A stretch of 64,000 nt of DNA from positions 26,908,501-26,972,500 of the forward strand of contig NC_087245.1 of NCBI RefSeq assembly GCF_037042905.1. Direction: 5' to 3'. The number at the start of each line of letters is the position of its first letter. Within the stretch, counting starts at the first letter, position 1. Source of the stretch: Lytechinus pictus. Its lineage: Eukaryota > Echinodermata > Echinoidea > Temnopleuroida > Toxopneustidae. The position numbers and the translations under genes are program-made. This document shows positions 1-9,500 of this stretch, piece by piece. The notes beneath the pieces are model-generated. The model had not been told where the DNA came from and did no database searches. It saw only the letters and a program-made list of their open reading frames with translations.

Positions 1-392
1 AGTTACTATGATCTCTGTGATCTGAAATTTGTTGACTCATCTATTTGTATGGAAAAAATGGGCCAAAAAGTTTCGCATCCCCTTGATATTCGAATGCTAC
101 CTCTTTTCGAAAGATCTGTGCCTTTAGATGTCGTAAATAGCATCATAAATGCTGAGAGCAATTGTTATCATTGTCAGTCACCCTCATCAATATCAAACTC
201 ATCACCAACATAAATGCAAACTATACGTTAGGACGTCAAATCTGTTGGTACAGTACTGTACAATCAATCTAGAACAAATGCCTGATAACATCCCCTACCT
301 ACTTCTAGCGTCTACTTCATCATGATTGTATACTTGCTGCCCCCGAATGAGAAAAAAAGGTAAAATAAAATCCATTCCCTTATAACTTACAG
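1..392. other. Left edge: intron or 5' flank of gene 1
   Basis: No exon or recognisable element is visible here. The stretch ends in an acceptor (ttacttacag, AG at 391-392) for the exon at 393. That exon starts in mid-codon, so at least one more coding exon must lie upstream, outside the window. Confidence 0.5.
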
Positions 393-587
393 AGGATCTG
401 ACCAATTTCCAGACGGAGACAGGTGGTGATTTTCAGTATCATCCCCTGCTTCATCACGAGAAGACATTAACGAATGCCGCGAAACCAAAGGGTGTGTCAC
501 GCTTTGAGTTTGGTGTTATATCACATTCTCAGGTCATTCTCTCACTTTCTGCGGATCGCACGGATCAACATGATCGATATGAAATAC
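393..587 (+). CDS. Gene 1 exon a: repeat 1, front half
   Basis: Enters in phase 1 after ttacttacag and leaves in phase 1 at c|gtgagt. It encodes residues 1-64 of the visible protein, including RFEFGVISHSQVILSLSA and ending DRYEI. That is the first half of a Methyltransf_FA-like unit: hydrophobic strands, then the YEI that precedes the intron in most other repeats. Confidence 0.85.
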
Positions 588-3500
588 GTGAGTATAACAT
601 TTAATTTGGAACGACATTAAGCTTTTACTGAAATCAATTATGCCGCACGTAATTTTTAACACTTGGTCATCGACACATTAAATTCCCTTTATAGTAAACG
701 TTTAAAACACATTCTTCCAAAGGTATTGGCGCTGATGGCAACACTAAACTAAGCCTTTATCGGTGCGAGGCAATGAACTGTACCCTTCTGGAAACAGCTC
801 TGGAATACGGGGTGTTGAAACTGAGACAGCTAACGGCGTTTTTCTTAGAGCTCAGTTCGGTCAATGGTGGCGCCCTCTTCATCAGTTTAGGAAAGCTTGG
901 TGGCATCGACATGATGGACAGGAGGTTGTTGTTGTATACCATCCAAGACCCATTGCAGGTGGCTATGGTGGGATTCCGTACACCAAACTCCGCCGGTTAC
1001 TGGGTTATCAACCAATTCATCCGATACGATTGTAAGTAGTAGGCAAAGAAATTTAAATCTGTAGAATGCTCTAGGGAACAGTTTAAATAATACCATGCCA
1101 TATTTAATATGACGATTATGTGACTACCTAATATACAGGCGGATATCTTGTGAGATTTCGTAAGGCAACACCGAAATAAATATAAGATTTATCTTTTATG
1201 TTGACTGGTATGTTGACTTAGACTTATATACTATTCCTTGAGCCTTGTTACTTAAGAAATTGCAGTTGGTTCGGTGTGCACCAAATCATAGATGTTCTCA
1301 GGTCTTAAATCAGTTGGTACCATAATGCGGATAAATCCACAGTACGAACCGTGGTACTTCCCCTCATCACATTCTCACCAAGACTGTCGCATGAATTGAG
1401 TACAGCAAGGAAAGAAGGAACAAAAAAAAGTCTAAAGGGGGAAACCTCTCTAGCCAGAAACTAGTCGAAAGAGAGTCAGTCATTCAGTATGCTTTCAATT
1501 TGTTTGGAGTAGTTTGACTCGGTACGGAGTCAGTTTTGAGATATGGCTGATATGTTGCTAAATATCCAAAGTAAAATTGCTGATTCGCATATAGTGATTT
1601 CCTAAATTACTGCCTATACCTTGCGTTAAAACTCACAGGTCAAGTTCCTGAAGCGGGAACCATAAGATGGCCCTGGTAGGATCGCGTTCCCTGCTAATTG
1701 AAGAATTTTTACCTCCCTGATATACATAATATTAAATGGAGTACTCTTGTTGCTTCGTAACGCTGATGCTACTTTAATCCACAGCTGCGACATCGAAGTT
1801 TATTACTCAACAAAGTCAACACTATGTTTACCAACTGGGTCCATTTGCAGCCGCAGATGAAGCAAGGATCGATTTCTCCATCCAGTCTGCTTGCGAGGCC
1901 GAAATCGTTTTTAAAGCTACAACAACAGCTGTCTCGGATAATTATACACTTGGTATGAAACTATTAGTAAAATATTCAAGTCTCATAAAGGCAATGTTAC
2001 TCCTTTGATTACGTTTTCGAAGTGAGTGATCGTGAACATTATGGTGTTTTTATTAGAAGTATGTTAACTGATACAATGTATAATTTCATTAATTCATGAT
2101 ATTATAAGAATAATCGAATATTGTATTTCCTTGTTTGAGACGATCATCATGTTCCACGGCTACCTTTATCACTGTCCTAAATCAATTTCAAACCGTACAT
2201 CGTCCATGTAACCCCCCCCCCCTCCTTTCTAGCCTTACCAAATTTACGCTCTATAGTGTTGATGAACTGTCACGATTATAGTTTGGAAATTTAAATGAAT
2301 ATATACCGTTTATCAATAGACAAGCCAGGAGTGCACATTTACACAGTCATACCTTTACCATAGGTTTGTATGTCATTAAGACCAAGAACAGCTTATCTCC
2401 TGTCTATCATTCTGACTTGAGTGATTCACATGTGAGAATTTAACCACCACCTAACAACATCGAGTGCTGGAAAAGGATAGGACTACTGTGGGGTTTCACT
2501 GTTCATGCTGAAATGATGTTTGAGTAAAGTTTGTTTGTCTTTGTTTCAGAAAAAAATGTGTCTTTTTCTAAGTTCCCTTATAAATTATGTAAGTGGAATT
2601 TGATAAACGTTTCCGTTTTAGTTAATCATGTACACTTTGGGAATCGGGTGTGATATCAAACTCGGAGTCGAATCCACAACCTTATTATTTGCCAAAATCC
2701 CGACTCTCTTGTTATTGTTAAATCATAGCAATCGGTACTGACAACAACCAAATGACGATCATCACTAAGTGCGTATCGTCAAGGTGTAATCAGCTTCACG
2801 TCATCCAGACCCCGGATATTCTCAGCTCCTTATTTCCCGCCTTTTTCTACATCAATATCATCTTTAAGGATGGGACGTTGTCGGCGAGAATAGGGAAAGC
2901 TAGTCTTGCTGGCAGCCTTCGGTCAGATGGATCCGCGCTCGTGGTGTTTGAAGATCTGGAACCGCTCCATGTTATGTATGCTGGATTCAGGACGACAAAG
3001 TGTTCTGGCGTTTGGACCTCATCAAAACAAATCATCTCAAAACCAGGTATATACTGACGTATTCACTGAATTCAGAATGTATGTTGGTACTTTGGCCTCT
3101 TTTATTCCAATTGGTCGAAGTGTAATCATCATTACACATTGAATCAAAGTGCACTGATTATTGTCTGATGTTCAGATAAAGAAGTCATTGAAACTGCAGG
3201 TAGTAATGAAATAAAAGTCTTTTGAATAAATTGTCACATTGTCTTTCATCCAAATGTTGTGTTTTGCAGAAGTTACCACTACAGCCAAGGCAGTGAAACA
3301 ACCCACATCTCAAGTAGTTCCACAGCCGGGTCCCACTGAGAATGGGTCCAATCAATCTGCTGCAGCTTTGACAGCGCCCTCTGCGCTGGAAGAAGAACCA
3401 AGTAAGTAACTAACTAAATGATCTATGTGGGTTTATTTTTTCAGTCATCGTTAATAAAATATGTATATAAGCATCTCTTCATCGATATTCACTTTATATT

Positions 3501-6500
3501 ATAGGAACAATCGGCAAATTACACCTAGTACAGGATTGACTGGTGTACACACTTCTGGTCATATTATTTAAGATTTCATTATCGAAACCTTCTATAGGGC
3601 CTATTCATTATTCTTTATTTCAGGTGATAAGGTAACTTTTACCACTTTCGGTCTCGACAATGAATCACCTCGTTATGAAGTCGGTCCTCTTGATTCTTCC
3701 CGACCATCAAGGTTTGAGTTCTTGGTCACAGCAGCCGCCGGTGCCGTGGTATCCTTATCACCAGCAGTGGATTCGGAATATCCCAGCTATAAGCTACGTA
3801 AGTGGATACCTCATACAGAAGAGAAGGAACAGGATGCATGGTTGAATTAGTACTTTTGGAGACACTAGAAGGGGTGCTAAAAGTTAATTCAGATCTGTTA
3901 AAGATGGAATATTTACTTTCTTAATTTATTTAACTTGTCATTCTGGGGGCTCTTTTAAGTGTTGAGTTTTATCTTATATCCCTCTTTTTTTGGCCAGAAT
4001 ATCTCCTTTGAACAATACGTCGAGTGTGGATGTGTCCACGAGCGCTTTAGCGAATGATTGTACATTGAAAAAACATTATTATTATTGTAATTATTTATAA
4101 TTTTATCATAATTATCATTGTTATTATCATCATTATTAGGCCTATTATTACTGTCATCATTGATTGAATTGATTTATTACTATTTTATCTGGGTTATCTT
4201 AGTAATTTTTATTATCATCATAATTTTCTGCGTAATAGTAATCCACGTTACAAGAACAGTAGGGTTTATTCCGTCAACAATAAGGTAAAATTGTAAAAGA
4301 AATTAAATACAAAAATAATTGATGATCAATGAAAACCTTGAACTGCTATTCTACTCAATTATCACGATGATACTTATTGAATATCAAATATTTTTCAAAT
4401 TTTATTTAAAATCCGTGCCTGCAGATATTGGCGTTAACGGGAACAGCGAAACCCACCTCATGCGATGTACTTCCAGATACTTCTGTACAGCAGTGCTAAC
4501 CGTACAGACCGATTCCATTTTGACAAGTACCAATCCCGTCAAGTTCTTCGTAGAGCTCATACGATGCGGCAGAACCAATAAACTTAATGTGAGGCTTGGA
4601 CATATCGCGGGGGCAGCAGGAGCGGATTCAGTGATCCTAGATTACGAAGAAACTTATCCTTTGGAGATCGGTTGGGCAGGGTTTGGTACCATGGAAGATT
4701 TTACTGGACAATGGACAGTTTATAAATTCATCTTCTATTCAGGTACGATACGATAAGTATCAAAAGAACACCATTGATTCAAGTGAAAAGTGCTATATTT
4801 GTTAGTAACGCCACCCAACGCCACATCACATCACGTCACAAACTTATAGCTTTATCTATTTCAAAGTCATGAGATTTACAAGGTCATCTTCTGTCCTGAA
4901 AAGATAGATCTACTTACAATAAGAAGCTTATATTTAAGAAGCAGTTTAAGTACATTTTATCATTATTGGTCATACATAATTATGTCGCGTCACATATTGA
5001 TATTGAATGCTAAGTGTCTGATTATTTTACATTAGTAGCAATTGCAGATTCATTTTATTCATGCACTTTAGGATCATAAAGATCAATACAATATCTCACC
5101 AAAAGATAAGAGATGGAGAAAATGATGTGCCACACAATGGTCCCGTTGACAAATCGATTTAATTGATATTCTATCCAAGAGGTAAAGATCGCTGTGAATA
5201 GGTTGAAAATATAAAGAAAATCGAAAGGAAATATATATTTAATCATCACAAATGTGATACGTTACAGAAAAAAAATCATTATATTAAGATATTCTTTTTT
5301 TATAAACTATGGTAACATGATGTATTACAATTCTTTAAGATGACTCCATAAAACGATTCAACCAGATTCTTTGGGTAATATTTGAATTCATATTATCCTA
5401 TTCAGGATGATAGCTGGGAATTTTCTAAATTGCAGGGATTTAAAATAAATCCAAATGGACTGTAGTTATGGACCAGCCGAATTCTGGATTTTTGTTTTAA
5501 TCCTACAGATTCATTTTTAAATCTCGAACAATTTGAATACAAATCCTTCGAGATTTAAAACCAATTTTTTTTTAGGATTCAAACTAAATTCAGAATTCGA
5601 TTTTACCCTAACTACAGTCCAGCTTGATTTATTTTAAATCCCTCTATATTGGAGCGAAATTAAAAACTTAAAATAACAAGAACATCATTAAGTATTAGAA
5701 AGAATAAATATAATTATTCATCGCACAAAGTAACGTCAAACCCCTATTGTAAAATGTTAAATTTGTCAAATTAACTGAAGTTTTCATAAAATTATAAGAG
5801 TATTACAATCGGTTTATCTGGCTTTATATTCCATTTTTATAATTGGTGTATTTTCAAGATTTTTCCTAAGATCTATCAAGTTCCAGTAATCGTCGATATT
5901 GTCTTCTTGACAGGAACTACCTTGATATCATCGTTTAATACTGGCAAAGGTCCCGGAGACTCTAGGTACCCCCGAAGCTATTCCGTATTACGTGACCAAT
6001 CTGAGATGAAGTTTTCCTTCAGTGTTAAGGCCGAACAGAACGCCCTCATAGCTCTTTCCAACCAGGCTTCTGTCTTGGCTGCAACAGACGTCATCCAGAT
6101 CCGTAAGTAACATCTGTACCCATAACAATACGAATATGAACAAACCTTATCAATGGAAGAATGGACAGTTTGTGTTTTGCCTTTCTTTAATAATCAAGCT
6201 GGGAGGTGAGTTCTAAGCCCAGCCAAGAATTCTTTGATTTAAATGATTCTTTTGAACTTGTGCTCATGACACTTTAGTGTACGACTGATATATAAAAGCA
6301 CCGGAAATGAGCCAATTTAATGGCACAAATATGTTATTCTGTTGATAAAAATACGTTTTGCATGCATGTATAATTTTTAATACCGACTGTTTAGATACTA
6401 TTCCTGTTTATATAGACTTGTTTAAGCCATGCAGGGTTTTGAGTTCTCAGGATTGTCAACAATACGAACTGTTTTAGTGTAGATATTAAGTGAGTTGACC

Positions 6501-9500
6501 CTGGTTAAGAGAATCATCTTCTGTTGAAAGATTGAGCTACAAATTATTAATCTTTCACATCTGACACGTGACAAAGGACAGGAAGGAAGAAAAAGAAAAC
6601 GCTCCAGGGGGTCGTTTCTTAAAGCTGTTCGTAAGTTAAGAGCGACTTTAAGAACGACTGGTGAACCTTTTTTACGCGCTTAACCATCGCCAATGAATAT
6701 ACATTTTTCCACAAGGAAGGATCACCAATCGTTCTTAAAGTCGCTCTTAACTTACGAACAGCTTCATCATCATCATCATCTGCAGTAATCTTCAAAGGGC
6801 TCTGCAGCCTATCTCGAGCTTTATGAAACACCCACCCAGAGCAGGGAGAACGTGTTTTTACCATGAAGATCCACATTTCACTAAAATGTTTCTATGATAT
6901 TCGAATGAAAACAATTTTTTTTAAAGCAAAGTATGGTTGCACAATTCGTCTTTCATTTTCACGTTGTAAAAGAAATACCTATTCGTGTTTTTTGTTTTGT
7001 TTTTCATTTTGGTCGTGCCTTAGGTTTGGGTGTTGACAACAACCGGAGGTCAACTCTTTCAAAGAACAATGTTGAGATAGTGAGCGTTGAAGGAGACCAT
7101 CTATTGCGTTTTAGTGATGTTACTTTTTGGGTCTCTATCGACGGTAATATCATAGGAGTCGGAATGGGAAGTGGCGACCGCTTTATGGGAGCCATTTTGG
7201 AAGAACCGATCCATGCCAAGTACATCTGGTTTGCGGCCGGCGACGATGGTCTGACATATGAATGGAAGTTCTATAAGTACTTCTATTATAGTGCATCGAC
7301 GGGTAAGAGATTCACTTATGGTAGACTCACACCAACAAAACCGACTCCAGACCGATCTAAGCTATTACGTTATTTCCAATGACGTGCTATCGGTCGGTTT
7401 CATTAGTGTGAACGTACCATTGCTCTTGAAACTTATTATTCCCTTGTGAGTCCTTTCAAGCGTTTGCAGATAATCCTCCACTGATGTATAGTATTTTATG
7501 ACATAATTCCTCCCATTTCTTCTGTTCAAAATTTAGTTGACCCCACCCACAAAAAACACTCCTTCAATGTCGACAACAACACTACAATGTTCGGCGAGTC
7601 AAAAGAATCGAACTTTATTTAAAGTAATAAATAATTTATCACCAGAATTCACAATTGAATATCTAAAGCATGTCAGAACTTGAACACTTTAAATATTTTT
7701 TTATTTTTTGTGGGGTTCGCTAACTTTTGAGCAGCACTCTTATAAAACCAGTTCGTATAAAAGTGCTTTTGATCTGCGTAGTGTTCTTTTGACAGACATT
7801 GAGTAATTGTTTTCATCGTTAAAGTGCAAACCTGTATTAATTTTTTTAATCCCTCTCTAATGATCTGAAACTACTTTATTATTACTATATCAACCCAAAG
7901 GTCATCTGGAATCGACCCATGACATCGATGTCTTCCAGGCTCATATCTATGAGCAATCATCGCTGGAAGAAAAGTTTGAGTACAGTTTCCATCCACTTCA
8001 TGAAAACTACTTCGGCAAGTACATTGAGTTCACAGTCAGCACAGAGGGCGCTGTCTCAATTGCTTTGTCAGCAGACGGAAGCCAACAAGTCGAAATGTAT
8101 GAAATCGGTAAGTCGTTTACTAAAAATCCTTCGCATTTGCCACTTGCAATTAAGGACTGTTTCTTGTACCAAAGGAGTTATTGTGCGAACTTGATGTTCG
8201 GGGGGGGGGGGGTATGGGAGAGAGTTTCACCCTTAATGATGAGGGTGAAATCTGGCCGTTTAATACCTGAATTGAGTCGAGTAGTTAAATAGATTTGTCG
8301 TAATTCGTAAACATTAGTCCCCAGACTAAACGTAAAGTTTGCATATATATATGTTGCCATGTCGACTTAAAAATATATTAAGTCGACATAATAAGAAAAT
8401 GTCGACTTGGCGAGACACACTCTTTCTGGCCATCTCGTCATCAAGAATATCACAGTCTACAGTTCCCATGCTAGAAGACCAAATAAAGAACAAACTACAT
8501 GTATAGAGAGGAAAACATTCATTATACAAGTAGTACGATGTGTTTTCTTATATTGGTTACGCGGTAGGGAATGTTTGAAAAAAATCTAATTTGCCGCATC
8601 ACCTATTTTGGGGGAACAATTTACCATTAAATTTAAGAATTATATCATCATTGGAGACTTTCAAACCTCAACTGAAGTGATATCTTTGTAACAGTATCAC
8701 TTGACACTAAGACGCCCACCTTAACTCTCTTATTCACTCTTTTTTTCTTGTGTGCCTCGGAATATGATATTTCTAGATGGATGTTTTATTGTAATCTATG
8801 TTTTCAGTATCAATCTATATGTACCTTTTAAATATGTATATGTTTACCTATTTAGCATTTTTTATTTGATTTTGATTGTAAAAAATCAAGGATAAGACCG
8901 CCATAACCATGTGTTTAATGACGTTAACTGACAGTTGCTGGTATTTGTCTTCATCCTCCACTGATTTTATTGTATTACTCTAATTTTAAATATTTATATT
9001 TATTATGCTGGTGTTGTTGTAGTTTTCTGGTTTTATAGTTGTTTTCTCTGTATGTTGTATGTAATCTTTTACTCTTTTTATATTGTATAATATTGTAATA
9101 CGTTTGTATTTTAATAGGGCTCTCTTGTAAAGCAGTTTTGTACTGAAGAGACCACCCTGGAAAAATAAAACAAAACAAATAAATAAGTATAAATGCTTAT
9201 TAATATAATCAATCCCGTTCCCATATTTTACTCACATTGCAGTCTTTAGCGGTAACAGGAACTCGGACTTGTCGCTACGGAGATGCAGCTCGTGTGAAAC
9301 TCTTGTTAGTTCCTACGAAGAAGATGGATTTTTATTGCCAGGGAGAGAAAGGTATGGAACTAGAACTAATTGATTAATTACACACAAATGTTACCGTGCA
9401 CACACGACACGGGCGATTTGCAAAATACAAACATGGCAAATGAGAGAGTCCATCACACCACACAATAGGACATAATCTTTTGTATTACATGTAATATCAA

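Noticed and set aside
7919..8292. ORFs with Met at 7919 and 8065
   Set aside because: Wrong frames over gene 1 exon j; the true frame enters at 7901 without a Met.
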